64,000 nt of DNA from Brachynemurus nebulosus (taxonomy: Eukaryota; Arthropoda; Insecta; Neuroptera; Myrmeleontidae), in NCBI GenBank assembly GCA_035578155.1, contig JAPWDM010000001.1:161607498-161671497 (forward strand). The letters are read 5' to 3'. Shown here piece by piece: positions 46,401 to 58,750 of the stretch. The number at the start of each line of letters is the position of its first letter. Positions within the stretch are counted from its first letter, which is position 1. The notes below the pieces were generated by a model. That model saw nothing but the letters and a program-made list of their open reading frames with translations. It was not told the origin of the DNA and made no database searches. Both the position numbers and the translations under genes were made by a program.

Positions 46401-47797
46401 AAATATAAAACAAAAATAACTGTATTTGATGTATCTTTTAACATGCCCAGTTTGAGTTTCCTGCCCTGTTCCTTTCACTCTGCTGCTAACGTTTTTCATG
46501 ACGTAAACATTAATCATGAATACAGGTTGACGAATCTTTTCTAGGCAAAAATGTGTGAGAAATAAGATTTCTTTGAAAAGGCCATAAAAATTAAAACAAT
46601 TATTCGAGCTTTTTAAAGTAGGAATTAATCATTAAAAATCGCCTGATAATATTTCTAAATTTTTTGTGCAACTGTAGTGAAATTGGCCGAATCTTCGAAG
46701 ATTGGAACATGTTTTATGCGACAACTTTTGTGAACACTTTGTACAAAAAACATCAAAATAAAATATTGGTCATTTTTTTTCTTTCTCTTGTTAGTTTTAT
46801 GTATTTACAAACAGTTAGTAGTAAAATACGTATTTCCGACATCAATAAAGTAAGACGTTGGCTTTTTTTTTGGTTTTTGTGTTTTATTTAAAAACAATTA
46901 CGGGAAAAAAATACAAAGAAAGAATAAAACTGTATTACGTCCTTTGTATTTTAAAAGAACAGTAAGTGTAATTAAAAAACTATAACAGTAACTATTTACT
47001 TGTAATGTAGACTATAAAAATAACAATGAAAAGTAGATTGCCAATTCAGTCGTACTTATATATATTATGTTATATAGTGAAAGAGAAGTGTTTTAAAATG
47101 CCCTATTTATCCTGACTATATACGTTTTTGTGGTATTTGTATTTAAAGAAAATAAGAAATACATTTAGAGAATTTCCGAACGGAAGTTGAGCTATTACAA
47201 CAAGTGTCATGGTGAGATATGAGTGCATGCTTATTGCTGCAATGTTAATTTATGTATATTGGAAGCTGACATGTGGGCGTGATCTAATTCAATATGGCAT
47301 TCACAGTAGTGCAGTTTTTAAATTCTTTATATGGTGAAAATTATAACAATTAAATAAATGTTTATTGCAATAAAATAACCATGTGATTGGACAGGATCAC
47401 TTCTAGTCGGCGCATAATTGAAGATTTAAACTCAGTAACTGTATAATAAGTCATGCATGTTTGCAAAGGTCAGATCTCCGCGAGTCTCCTCATGAAATTA
47501 GTGAATTAGTTTTGTCAACCTTTCTTTTCAGGTGTACCTAACGATTAACTCTATTCCAAGCGTTAACTCTTTGAGTGTTAACAGTGATTCAACCCGGCCA
47601 AACGAGCTTAATTAAAATTGTGTTTCTGTGTTGAGTAGACATCCAAGATTCTATCCTTTCACTTTGACGATTGTTTAGATACTATTGTAAACTAGCCACT
47701 AGCTCTTCGTTAATTATGTTTGGTAATTTTTAAATTTAATAGCCAATATTAAAATATTTTATATCGCTGGTAATAGGTTTTAACACTTTCTATTTGG
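46401..47797. other. Long stretch; one decayed element fragment
   Basis: 47168-47215 (AATTTCCGAACGGAAGTTGA then GCTATTACAACAAGTGTCATGG) is a decayed terminus of the microsatellite-bearing family. Nothing else recognised. Confidence 0.4.
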
Positions 47798-47815
47798 TCA
47801 CGCGATATCGCGTGA
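47798..47815. repeat. Perfect 18-bp palindrome TCACGCGATATCGCGTGA
   Basis: A perfect palindrome in AT-rich DNA, extended imperfectly by TAACACTTT and AACGTGTTA on either side. The identical 18-mer occurs at 58060-58077, and a near copy at 57996-58013. Confidence 0.85.
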
Positions 47816-47897
47816 TCGATAATGAACGTGTTAAAAATGACATATGATTAAACTGAAAATATCAAAGATCACAATGATCTTGAAAACAATTTCCCAT

Positions 47898-47899
<2 letters not shown>

Positions 47900-47967
<68 letters not shown>
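47900..47967. repeat. (TA)n microsatellite
   Basis: Pure TA run abutting the mariner-like element. Confidence 0.95.
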
Positions 47968-47970
<3 letters not shown>

Positions 47971-48305
47971 GGTGTCCAATAGGAACGTGTGAAAATTAGT
48001 AAATTGGTATTTTGCAATAAGTAAAGGAATCAAATCAATGAATTTTCTGTTCAATAGAAGAGAGTTGTCAATTTTATTCTATATCCATTTATTACAAAAA
48101 AACTACGTTTACACACAAAAAATCATATGGCAAAATAAATACAAAAAAATGTCAATATCAATGGTATATATTTTGAAAATATGAACCATTTGAATCAAGA
48201 TGTCCTCTAACGTCCCGTACTCTTTAAAATGATCAATAATTCTGCAAGAAGAAAAAAAATTTAAACTTTGACTTCTTAAAATTTTGAAGAAAAATGTGAT
48301 CGACC

Positions 48306-48609
48306 AGGGCCATAACTAGGCTGGCGCAGCGAGGGCATTGCTCCGGGGCCCCCAGTCAAAGCAGGCTCCCAAGAGCATACAAAAAATTCCAAATTTCTAA
48401 ATCTCTTGGCAAATTTTAAGGGCGGTATTTATATAAAATTATGAAATTAGGGCAGCAAACGAGCAAACAACTGACGAGCAAAAAAAAAAAAAGGTTGCCG
48501 CTTTTTTTTACCAGGGAGTGGAATTTTTTTGTTTTTCGCCAGGGGTGGCGTAGGGGTCCCGAATATACTTTCTGCTCCACAGCCTCTGAAGACCTAGTTA
48601 CGGCCCTGT
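48306..48609. mobile_element. Short hAT-like element nested in the mariner-like element
   Basis: The ends read CAGGGCCATAACTAGG and CAGGGCCGTAACTAGG (inverted right end), with a GC-rich CGGGGCCCCC interior. It lies inside the mariner-like element, so it inserted later. No clean target duplication is visible at the outer edges. Confidence 0.7.
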
Positions 48610-48610
48610 C

Positions 48611-48697
48611 ATAAACCTGACTCAGTATAAACACTAAGATGGTTGAATAATAATATTCAATGAGAAACACTTTTTCTTCAATAGTTAGCTCACTCAT
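48611..48697 (-). pseudogene. N-terminus of a mariner-type transposase (about 29 codons)
   Basis: The minus strand starts MSELTIEEKVFLIEYYYST, the shape of the first helix of the DNA-binding domain in mariner-type transposases, at the position expected inside the TA-flanked element. The frame then runs into the nested element at 48609 (the ORF nominally continues to 48416, but that part is nested-repeat sequence). Truncated and non-functional. Confidence 0.6.
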
Positions 48698-48845
48698 TTT
48701 CGAGAAGGTTATCCGCTTCCAAACACAGCTAGAAAAAAATTGACAGATCTCCGGTACGTGTTTCTGTACAGTAGAATTCCGCAGAATGTTACAGAGGGAG
48801 GGGAGACAAGTTTAGTTTTCACACGTTTCTATTGGACACCCTGTA

Positions 48846-49358
48846 TATTAACCCTATCTTTGTTTCCACCCTGTATATCACGCACGTAGGTTTTAAAAGT
48901 CTCCTAGTGATAAGATAGCGTAAATAAACAAACAATAGTAGGCTTAGATTATTATTTATTTCAAGGATAATTTAATACCTATATGGTATGTGTGAATTTT
49001 TCTGTTAACCAATAGCAATTCACAGTCTTTATAATAAAGTAAGTATAAAAGCGAAAATTATAAACAACAAGTTCAAACAAAGGAAGGCATGAATATGAAG
49101 AGCAACAAATCAAATAATTACACTCTATACAGACAGATACACTTTACAAAAGGTCATCATGTGTAAAATGAAACTGTTCTATACCAATATTGTTTTGTTT
49201 CACTTCGATAATTCATACGTTCATTGCTGCTATACCATTATTATCATAACATTACCTGCACACATTGTACAAAAGTGGACAAATTATTTCCATTCAAAAA
49301 ATTAGGTGTGCGTAAGACGTCACAATGGCCCCTGAAGTACCAAAAAAAACCACCCAAT
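48846..49358. other. Spacer with an isolated mariner-like end
   Basis: TCTTTGTTTCCACCCTGTAT at about 48857-48876 looks like a second mariner-type terminus next to TA, but its partner is not present. Nothing else recognised. Confidence 0.35.
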
Positions 49359-49800
49359 ATTTGATTATTTGTTAACTGTTCTCGTAATATTTAAACTAGT
49401 TTTAAAACTGTATGCTATTTCAGAAAAAAATTTCTATAGTTTCAGAAAAAAATTTCTATAGTTTTCCATTTGTTCCCGTATGTCACACCTCCCTCAGTGG
49501 TACCAGAAGCCATCGAATATTCGATTACTTGTTAACGGTTCCCGTTAGAAATATACTAGTTCTATAAATGTGTGCAATTTCTGAACAATATTTCAACAAA
49601 TAACCAATGAAAATTGAAAATAGAAAAGGTGTCGTGTTAACTTTACGTTCCAGCACCCTAGACTACCCTCTAAGGTACGAAACGTATAGAATATCCGACT
49701 ATTTGTTAACTGTTCCTGTTAGATTAAAGCTAGTTTTATAATTGTATACAATTTCAGGATACAATTTCAACAATTAAACAATAAAAAGTGAAAACAAAAA
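49359..49800. repeat. Three-unit tandem repeat, about 160-170 bp
   Basis: The units are anchored by GATTATTTGTTAACTGTTC (about 49363), GATTACTTGTTAACGGTTCC (about 49523) and GACTATTTGTTAACTGTTCC (about 49696). Each is followed by CTAGTT-TATAA and an ATTTCAG/ATTTCTG segment. Within the first unit, TTTCAGAAAAAAATTTCTAT-AG is duplicated exactly (about 49418-49461). Confidence 0.7.
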
Positions 49801-51635
49801 CGATGTCTCGATGAACTTGGCCCATCATTTTGTTAATTTAGAAAAATAATTACTGTTCCAATAGCACTTTTGTTTCTTCCATCGTTCCTGCTGTTATGCT
49901 AAGGCCTTTATTTTTTTAAACTAAAGAGAATGTAAAAAATCTAAAAAATTTTGAAGATGAGGGAAAACTTCGATTCCGGCAACAGAATTCTATAGCTTAT
50001 TTATTTATTTATTTTTTAAAAATATGTAAGAAGCATGCTATGAGTTCTGTAAGTGTATGAAAATTTAAATTTGGAGAAGAACAACTAACTATTTCATAAA
50101 GATGAATGAAATTTTCCGTCTAATTTTTAAAACAGCATGAAAATGAAAAATAATTACAGTATTCTTTGTGAGCTTTAACAAATCAAAGCTCTCTATATGC
50201 CTACTATATTATAATCGTTTATTTATTAAATTCAACCAATCATTTTTAGCAATTTCATTAGACTGTACTAAATAAATTTATCCACATGTGTACCTGTATT
50301 ATTTATACGTGTATGTATATTACAAGTACAACAACCGGAACAGGATATGGTGATTTTTATATCGCATATTAACGATAAAAATATAAAATGCATTACCGGA
50401 AAAGATTTATTTATTTGTCATTATTTATATTTTTCTTTTGTTTTATGTTTTGCGCTGTGCTATGATGTGAGCTTTTTGTTGCCATCAACCACCAAGCCAA
50501 TGAACCAGTTGATTTATTTGACGTTCCAATTTACTATTACATTAATTTCATTGTTCATAATATGATTGTGACTGTTTTAAAAAAAAAAAAAAATTTGTGA
50601 GAAAACACGAAAATGATTAATTATATTACTGATTTGATTACAAATTGGAATAATGTATGGAGCAATTGATCGGATGACGTGATGATTTGATTTAATTATC
50701 AACAATATTTTTTTATTAAGGGAAGATTCGCTAAATAGAAAAAAGAAATCGATTTTTTTCTTCATAATTATGTTTCTTAAGGTGTTAGAAATCAATATCC
50801 TAAAATCAATAATTTATGGGCATTTAAGTGCACGTATTTGACTATAATACAATTTAAAAAAAAAAAAAAAAAAACCAAACCTTTAAATGCTATTTTCTCG
50901 AAAGTATGTTTTTTGACACGTTTCTCGTGTAATGCAATTCAGCCAAATTTTTGAATTTGGTACGTTGGGAATTTCAGAACGTGAGGAATCATCAAGGTGG
51001 AAGAATCTGGCAGTGTCGACTTCAGAGCCATTTGTACTCAGCTCATTTTTGAATTTTTTTTTTTTAAATTTTTTTTTTTTGCAATCTTATGACATGTAGA
51101 CGCAATGTTGTATATTTAGTTTTTTAATAAAATATTTATTTGTAAAAAAAAAATGACAAAAAGGTCGATTTTTGATCATTTTTGGCGAATTTCCCCCTAA
51201 ATAATTACTTATTCGATTAAGGCGTTACATCACTTTAAAAAGAAATTTCTTTTTTGTTTTATTGGCTTAAATAATGTGTTAATATCTCTAGAATGATATT
51301 CTGAAGGCTTTATGGCTGCAGAGATATTCTGGAAATAGTTTTGAGCCCGATTTCTGAGACAACTTCGATAGGTTCAAGATGATTGAAAACGCGGCTCCGC
51401 TGCGGTACCTAACATTTTGGAATCTCTCAGCTTGGTCAGTAACCTTTATTTCGTCACTTTGTTCCATTACATTTGCCATATTTCCATAAATAACTCAAAA
51501 ATGATACGTGTAAACATAAAATACGACAAACACGTTTTAAAACTAGATTTTTCAAAACAATAGACAAGATAACTTTAGAAATTTTCAGCCGATTGACTTG
51601 AAATTTTATCTACAGTTTCGTAGATAAATTATTTA
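49801..51635. other. Long stretch with no recognised feature
   Basis: Homopolymer-rich AT sequence. Open frames at 50347-50565, 50577-50795 and 51288-51479 have no domains and are not supported. Confidence 0.4.
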
Positions 51636-51873
51636 GAGCGGTAACTACAATTGAGCAAATAGAGCAGCCGCTTCAGGGCGCATCATAAAAAGGGGTGAAA
51701 GAAAGAAAAAGTATAGGGGCGTAACAAAGAAAGTAAGAACTTTATTTTTTTTCTGTTCACCAGGAAATTTTTTTCGGAAGAAATCAAAAGCTGGAGGTTA
51801 GAATCTTTTCTTATTTGCTCCTCAGTTGAGGCGAACCCTTCGGTGTGGCCATTTAATTTCTAGTTACACCTCT
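51636..51873. mobile_element. Possible hAT-like repeat with GTAACTA ends
   Basis: AGAGCGGTAACTACAATT on the left and CAGAGGTGTAACTAGAAATT on the inverted right end resemble hAT-type CAGAGGCGTAACTAG termini. The flanking 8-mers do not match, so the boundaries are weak. Confidence 0.35.
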
Positions 51874-53016
51874 GTTGCTACTAGAGATCTTCCAGAGATA
51901 AAGAGATTATAACTTTCTTACAGATTTATGTTTTCATACGAAACAATGAAATTACGAAAAACCAATGACTGACATCAAGTCTTGCACATTGTTAATAGAG
52001 GGAATGAAAAACGACACAGGAATCTCGGGAAAAATTATCCATGGTAAAATTATTTAAAACGGAACACTGCAAAGAAGGTGCACCGTTACTTAATAGGACA
52101 CCATAGTTCTAAATAGGTACAATGCGGCCAAAGCTGCCGGTAAAAGCTAGTTCCATATTATGTAATATGTTTGTACAACCGCACTTATTACAGTGAGATA
52201 GTATAAAAAAGTGGAACATATGCGTTCCATTGTAATGACATCGTTCCTACATTTTATAAATGCATCATTAAAAAAAAATAAAAGAATTTATAAAATATGA
52301 ATGCATTAAAAAATTGTAACAGTATTCTCATATAGGAGTGGTGTGGTGTAATGTGCAATAAGGCCGGGAAATTGTCGATGGCCCACGAGAGCGAAGTTAA
52401 GCGCACGATCGTAGTGAGTGTGCTCATTCGCTCGAGTGGGAAATGGACAATTCCGCACGAGTTGCATATACTATTTTTTATTACGAATTTCACATACTTT
52501 TTTCTATTATTATTACTATTTTTTATTACTTTTTAAAATAGCATTTTTGAGTGTTTGTCTTTTCTATCTGAATTAAACATTGTTTAAATTACTTTGTTGG
52601 TGGTTTCTATAGAAATAATTATGAAATATTTATTAAATAAAAAATCAAGAGGTGACTTTGCGTGTTTTGTTATCAATTTGCGTGCGGAATGTTTACTTTC
52701 CGCACACAAAAAAGTATGTGAGAAGAGTACAGTGGGCAAACAGCTATTTTGCTTACAAAAATGTGTGCGCCAAGTTAGGACTTCTCCCGCATGAGTAATA
52801 AAAATTTATATTTTAATTTATATTTTACACCTTCAATATCAAGATTAGAACTTAAAAATTTAATACTGAAGGACAGTATTTATTTATTTATTATACGCAA
52901 GGCGTTTTTAATACTTTTAAATTTAATTAAGTAAAATTGATAAACTTCAAACACAGTGCAGTCTCCGTACCTCATAATGATTTTACGATTTTTCGCCAAA
53001 AATAATACGAACATTT
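51874..53016. other. No gene; two short inverted repeats
   Basis: GGAAATTGTCGATGGCCCAC (52367) has a diverged inverse near 52436-52460. GTGCGGAATGTTTACTTTCC-GCAC (about 52682-52705) forms a hairpin. The frames at 52351-52536 and 52594-52794 have no domains. Confidence 0.35.
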
Positions 53017-53137
53017 TTAGCGAATTTGCAGAATGGAATTCAGCCATTACAGCCACTGTCATAACGCGACCTGAGCCCGGGACCATGGCAGAAATTTGTT
53101 TTGAGGTCCCTAGAAACCGAAGATAATATTCGCTAAA

Positions 53138-53209
<72 letters not shown>

Positions 53210-53537
53210 CTGCACGATAACTCTCGAACAAAATGTCCTAGGTTTACGATATTTGGTGAAAGTATTGGAAGTCCCAAACCGTTGAACGAGTTCGTTAACC
53301 AGACACGTTGGAAGCCAGGAACATGGTTTTTGTTCTTGCAAAAAATTAGTTTTTTGCCAAAATTTCCACTTAATCAACAACTTTTGCGAAATTTTTTTAC
53401 TCCATTTAAAAGAGGAGAAAAAATTACATAAAAAAGGTCTTTAAACTATTGTTCTATGTCAACTAGTTTCCGAGAAAATCTAACTTTTATAAACGGAAAT
53501 TCGCTATGTTATGCAGGATGCTGCGACAGGGGTATTT
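53017..53537 (-). mobile_element. Microsatellite-bearing element, copy C (short form)
   Basis: In plus-strand order: TTAGCGAATTTGCAGAATGG, then ATTACAGCCACTGTCAT, GAGCCCGGGACCATGGCAG, (TA)n at 53143-53203, GATAACTCTCGAACAAAATG, GTTAACCAGACACGTTGGAA, and the end GGATGCTGCGACAGGGGTAT. It has the same block order as copies A and D inverted, but lacks the ACAGTGAAA/GGCGCTTTT tandem part. The 166-codon minus frame spanning 52880-53380 reads through the microsatellite and is not a gene. Confidence 0.8.
53143..53203. repeat. (TA)n microsatellite
   Basis: Pure TA followed by TGTGTGTC, inside copy C. Confidence 0.95.
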
Positions 53538-54762
53538 ATTTATATTTATATATACATAGACGACACGTGTGTGGCTGAAATACAATACACACAGACTTTG
53601 TATCACTTGTATAGTATTAGTACAGTAGGACTAGAGCATTTTGAATAGAGCAAAAACAAAATACATGTGCACTTCACCGAGACTGCTTCTCTACTGTCAT
53701 TGTTGTAAATTTCATATGACATCTATTGTTATCATTGTGAAAAGTTCACTTATTTTTTTTCTTTCTATCTCTTCTGTTTTCCTTCTGTATAGTGTATACG
53801 GTGTATACTACTCATTCATCTGATACGGTGCGGCGAGAATCATCCGACTCTGATGAGTAGCACAAATAATGCATAGGTATAGCCGGAGAGCTAACGCCAA
53901 CCGGAGACAATAATTTTATAAAAACTGGAATATATAATGTGAGTTTTTTGAGAGTTTCCATTTTTATTACAGCCAAATTTGTATGATAGAAATGGTACTG
54001 GAAAAGGTTCTTTTCTTGGATGTAACAGAAATGTAATCAACCAGAACACTGTTGGTTGAAGTAGCTTCAAGTGCATATGCATATTTTTACCGCTTAACAG
54101 ATAAATTAACGAAAAATTAAAAAATTAAACTTGGGTAAAAAAATTTTTTTTTGCCCATTTATGTTGTTAATTAATGCATTAGATCAGTTTTATCGAAAAA
54201 TTAATATATAGTCTCATTTAAAAATCGATAATTTTGTACCATAGCTCCAAAACCATAAGAGCTACAAAGCTTCTGACTATAGCAATCGGTTGCCCCCATC
54301 GATATCTACAACTCTTATTTGAACAATTTTTCTATTAAATCAACGGCTTAGCTGTAATTTAAATGGCAACTCTCAAAAAACTCACACGGTATATAGGCTA
54401 CTGCAATATTGGACGGGTATTTTCTGCGCCTATAGAGAGATATTTTTGATGTGGACGGGTCGTATTTCAGAAATCTATTGGAAATCTTTATTAGAAGACC
54501 AATCATTGATTGTATTGTATAAGTTCATTAAAGAGAATTCAGCAAAAGATTCCATCCTCTCCAAAGTTCCACAAACCAAAACGAACCTTTAAATGTTGTT
54601 CATTTGGAAAAAATAAAGCAACATATTTATTTCTTAAAGATAGTATTTACTTTTTAAACGATCTTATTCGCAAAAAAGATAAATATATACTCGAATTTAT
54701 ATGAAATGATAATGACTCATGCACATAAAATGTATCAGACAAACTCATAATATAGCTATCTC
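53538..54762. other. Long stretch with no recognised feature
   Basis: AT-rich; no coding, RNA or repeat signal recognised. Confidence 0.4.
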
Positions 54763-54769
54763 TCACAAG

Positions 54770-55305
54770 TAGGGCTTGGAATACCGGTATCTTTTCATAA
54801 TACCGGTATTTATTCGGTATTAGCATTTAAAATACCGGAATTCCGGTATTTCGGTATTTTTTCGGTACTGAATGAAGATAGTATAGAAAAAAGGAAAAAA
54901 CATTAAAAATCATTTAATAAAATTAATTGATAACAGTAATAATAACAAACTACATCATCTTTGGATTTTAAAAATTTAAATACATAATTTTGTATTTTTT
55001 CTTATAGAAAAATATTTAAAAATATTTCAGAATTATGAAAAAATATGAATAAGTATAAGATATCTGGTCATCTGCACATATGGAAAACATTAAGCAAAAC
55101 TAAAGACATTGTAATAAAATTTATGTTGTCAATTTAACGTAAAAAAAAATTCAAAATATGTAATATATAAAGTATTTGATTTTCTTAATACCAAAACCGA
55201 AATACCGGTATTTGAAATTTTAATACCGGTTTTACAAAACGTTTAAAAATTTCCGGTATTCGGGTTTTTCGGTAGTACCGGAATACCGGTATCCAAGCTC
55301 TACAG
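54770..55305. mobile_element. hAT-like MITE with ACCGGTAT-rich ends (536 bp)
   Basis: The ends read TAGGGCTTGGAATACCGGTA and, inverted, TGTAGAGCTTGGATACCGGT (the last base inside the right boundary being G). TCACAAG flanks both sides (54763-54769 and 55306-55312), 7 bases of a probable 8-bp duplication. ATACCGGTAT-type motifs repeat many times near both ends, as in hAT elements with subterminal transposase sites. No coding capacity. Confidence 0.75.
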
Positions 55306-55312
55306 TCACAAG

Positions 55313-56864
55313 ATCTACTATCTAATATATTGGAAAAGCATAGTAGAAATTATAATAACTTTTATATGTGACAAAATTTTATTTTTGGTATGAGTCATTC
55401 TCTTTTATGGGGGGAGGGTCTTCCAGACAACAGGATTTTTAATAATTTTTTTAAAAAACTGGATACATTTATTGTATCAAATGAAGTTACATAGTATAGT
55501 ACATGTTATGGTGTATTCACTCATAAATTTTTTGCAAAAATATAAAAAATGGCGGCATTACAGCTGTTCCAAGTTGACTCTTTTAATTTGCGCCGTGGAA
55601 TGCCCAGCCTCTTGTAATCAGCTGAATTCAATCGGACAAAAAATTTTTATTAAAATAAGTCATTACGCTTTGCATACACATACCTATTTCTGATGAGAAA
55701 ATTTTTTTTTCACAATTTAAAACCAAAAAGAAAAAATTTCACTTTTTTTTATAAACAAATTGTTATAAGCCATATTTTTAGTAATAATTTATGCAGAATT
55801 TTAGGTATATGCAAAGGTCAATATCTTAAAGAATATCTGTACAAAAATGCAAGCTAATACCTTAATAACTTTTTAAATTATGTCCGACGGCGCGGAAAAG
55901 AACCTGTTTTGAGAAAAACGCTATTAAAAAGTTTTCGTTCTTGAAAAGTAGAGTTAAAAGCAGTTTATCGTTATCTAAGATAATCTTTCTGTTGGGATTA
56001 AAACATTAGAAATATATTCCTTAAGGATCAAATGAACTTTTAAAGCAAAATAAAAATGAAAAATTTGAAAGTTCTGGAGGACCCTCCCCCTTAATATAAA
56101 TTTGACTATACCTACATTTACAACAATAATAATGGTAGATATCTTTTTCTTATATGGCATTTAGAAAAAATATTTCAAAAGCATCGTTGAAGTCAAGAAC
56201 TTTCTTCTTGAGTTCTAACCTCATATTCTATTTTAGGAAATAAACTGATCCATTCCAAAGGTAGGTACCAATTTTTGAGTATTCAAATCTTGTTGAAATA
56301 AACTATACATACTTGTTTGTTCTGAATATGCACATGACTATATTACGGTCAGAATCTCTAGTTTGGGGACATCTGACACTCTTAAAGTTGTAGTGACAAA
56401 TGGTACTACCAGAGAATTTTAAAGGCTTAAAATTTGTTAGGAACAAATCTATGGAGTAGGAAAGTGAAGACCATTAGTCAAACCGCAGGCTGATGGGACA
56501 TCTCCACCTAGTACTTCATAGAACTTGCTTAAGTTGCAGATTTGCATTATTACCAAGAAAATTACAGACCTTATTCTCGTGGGCCACCTGCAGTCAGCAC
56601 CTCCTAGAGGTTTCAGAAGTGGCTCTATAAGTAAATAGTCATTCTGGAAAATTTTAGCTTCCATAAAACTCTGTAATCAAGCTAGTTTTAACGACAAAAT
56701 GTAAATTGAATTCTGTATAAGCATCTTCTAGGAGGTGTTGACTAGATACAGTACGAATCCTACCAGCCTACTCTACAGAATTTTCAACTTTCATAAAATT
56801 CCCTGATTGTGCCTTGTTTCACTATAATTTGGAAGGCCCAACATTGCCAGGTGTACTAGAACTA
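55313..56864. other. Long stretch with no recognised feature
   Basis: No repeat boundary or coding domain recognised. Open frames at 55472-55693, 55975-56160 and 56449-56664 lack recognisable features. Confidence 0.4.
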
Positions 56865-57942
56865 CACAGTAATAAAATTTGTGTTCTGCGTAAAAAAAAA
56901 ATTAGTGGTTAAAATTTTTGTGTTAAATAAGTAACCCAACCCTGTGTTAATGTAACATTTAGTGTTTGTGTCAAATGAAAATATTAACAAAAATTTTGAT
57001 TTAACAGAATTAAAATGTTAATCTGTTTTTAACAACACACAAATAACATAATGTTTCTGTAAAATGCGAAAGAATGTCATAAATACACTTATTTGTGTAT
57101 TTACAATACCAATAAACTGGTTTCGGTCGCATCTATTGCTTTAGTTATAAGAACGGGGGTAGTGCTAACTGACACCATCGGCCCCATCGGTATAGCATCA
57201 TTGCCATAATCATTGCAGTATTGGACACTGTGCGACGTGCGTTCAACAGAAACATATCTATGTATAGAAGCAGACAGAATATTTCAAAATCAAAAGCGTA
57301 TTCCTAAGGTTAAATTGGTTTTAATTATTTAGATATTAAATATTGGTAAGTTAATTAAAAATAATATAGATTGAATTTTTTTCTTTGTTCGCAGAATTTA
57401 CTTCAATTAATTAAAAAATTATTGAATATTGGGCGTTCCAGAACACATTCAAAGGGCAAAGAAGATCAGGTAAAAAAGGAAGAGTTGTCGTTCCATTTTG
57501 CCTTCCACGTTCAGTTTGGCAATGATCTTCACAATTTTTGGGTATTGCTTCAACATTATTTTCATCAGAGCACAACTCTGTAGAAATATTAAATAAAAAA
57601 GTTTAAGTAAGTACTGACAAATTATTTTTTACTATTTCCTTTCATTCATATAATAAATAAATAAAAAAATACTAACTTAAAAAAATAATATACCAACACA
57701 TTTACTGAGTAAACTTCTACCTTCAAAATCAGTTAATTTTACACATCATTGTGGTAAAATTATAACTAAGTAATTGTGTAAAATTAACACAAAATGTATG
57801 ACCTTTTGTGTGTTAAATCATTGACACAAATCTTGTGTATAGATTTGACACATATGCTTTTTGTTAAAATAACACAAAAAATTGAGTGGACCGTTCTGGA
57901 CATGTGAAATATGTTAATTTTAACACAAATTTTTTTACTGTG
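56865..57942. mobile_element. TA-flanked element with AAAAATTTGTGTT ends, copy 2 (1078 bp)
   Basis: The ends read CACAGTAATAAAATTTGTGT and CACAGTAAAAAAATTTGTGT, with TA at 56863-56864 and 57943-57944. GTGTTAA/TTAACAC motifs recur near both ends. Related to 34189-34673. The 70-codon frame at 57371-57583 has no recognised domain. Confidence 0.75.
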
Positions 57943-57976
57943 TAGAGCGGCTGACCGTAATATAATTATGTATACA

Positions 57977-58077
57977 TTAACACTTTCATTGCTGATCATG
58001 CGATATCGCGTTATCGGCAATGAAGCTATTAAATGATCGCAACTTTACTATATGGCCAATCACGCGATATCGCGTGA
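57977..58077. repeat. Paired GCGATATCGC palindromes
   Basis: 57996-58013 (TCATGCGATATCGCGTTA) sits in a longer imperfect palindrome, with CTTTCATTGC on the left facing GCAATGAAG on the right. 58060-58077 is the perfect 18-mer TCACGCGATATCGCGTGA, identical to 47798-47815. The two centres are 64 bp apart. Confidence 0.85.
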
Positions 58078-58750
58078 CAAATTTAAGAACTTGCTTATTT
58101 AATATAAAATATTTGGCCATCTTACAAAGTCTATATATTTAGCTTTGTAATAAAAGTGTTAAGGGCAAACAAAATATTTCAACTTTTAACTGCCCGACGC
58201 TTGGTGTCGTCAGCTTTCCGGCTAATACCAACATAATATCTATTTAGAAATATGTGCAATGGCGAAAAGGAATGAAGTATTATTTTCTCAAGAATCACTT
58301 GTGTCTACAGCGCACATTGTTCTACATCATATTCTTCTAGGCACATATTTAGGTAGAAAGTATAAAGCACTATAAATGAGAACCACGTGAAGTTTTATGA
58401 ATTTCAATGTATAGAATTGTGAAAAAAAAATACAAACATACGGTACAAACTTGGGGACGACCGAGGAAACGATGGTCAAAAGTAAACTAAGTTACGATAC
58501 GTCATGAAAAAATTAGCTCTGATCAAATTCGAGATTGCGGAAATGACTTTCCCTGCAGGTCGAAAATACAAAGAAGGATTATTAAAAAGGATAAAATTAC
58601 AGATCTAACATGGTTCAAATTATCGTCTATTTCTACTAAAGCTGTGCAACTAGGATGCAAGAAAGAAAAAAGATTACAATAATCATTGGCTTAGAAACTT
58701 AGCGGGCGGATTTGACCATTAAATTAACTGGTTAAAATTCAGACAAAGAG
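58078..58750. other. Mostly unrecognised; weak LINE-like trace
   Basis: At about 58448-58490 the plus strand reads TWGRPRKRWSKVN and then a stop. GRPRKRW is a motif near the C-terminus of some non-LTR retrotransposon proteins. The match is short and may be chance. Confidence 0.25.

Larger units (their letters stand above)
47968..48843 (-). mobile_element. Mariner-like element with nested insertion (876 bp)
   Basis: The ends read CAGGGTGTCCAATAGGAACG and CAGGGTGTCCAATAGAAACG, continuing into TGTGAAAA, about 28 bp with one mismatch. TA flanks both sides (47966-47967, 48844-48845). The minus strand begins a transposase-like frame at 48697, broken by a nested element (48306-48609). Near 48170-48230 minus a GHLDSNGSYFQ stretch resembles a mariner C-terminus. 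The catalytic DDD region is gone. Confidence 0.85.

Noticed and set aside
48844..48880. Second complete mariner element after 48843
   Set aside because: Only one terminus (TTTCCACCCTGTATA) is visible; no partner end in range.
58448..58490. LINE protein based on GRPRKRW
   Set aside because: Seven residues followed by a stop and no supporting downstream motifs; reported only as a weak trace.
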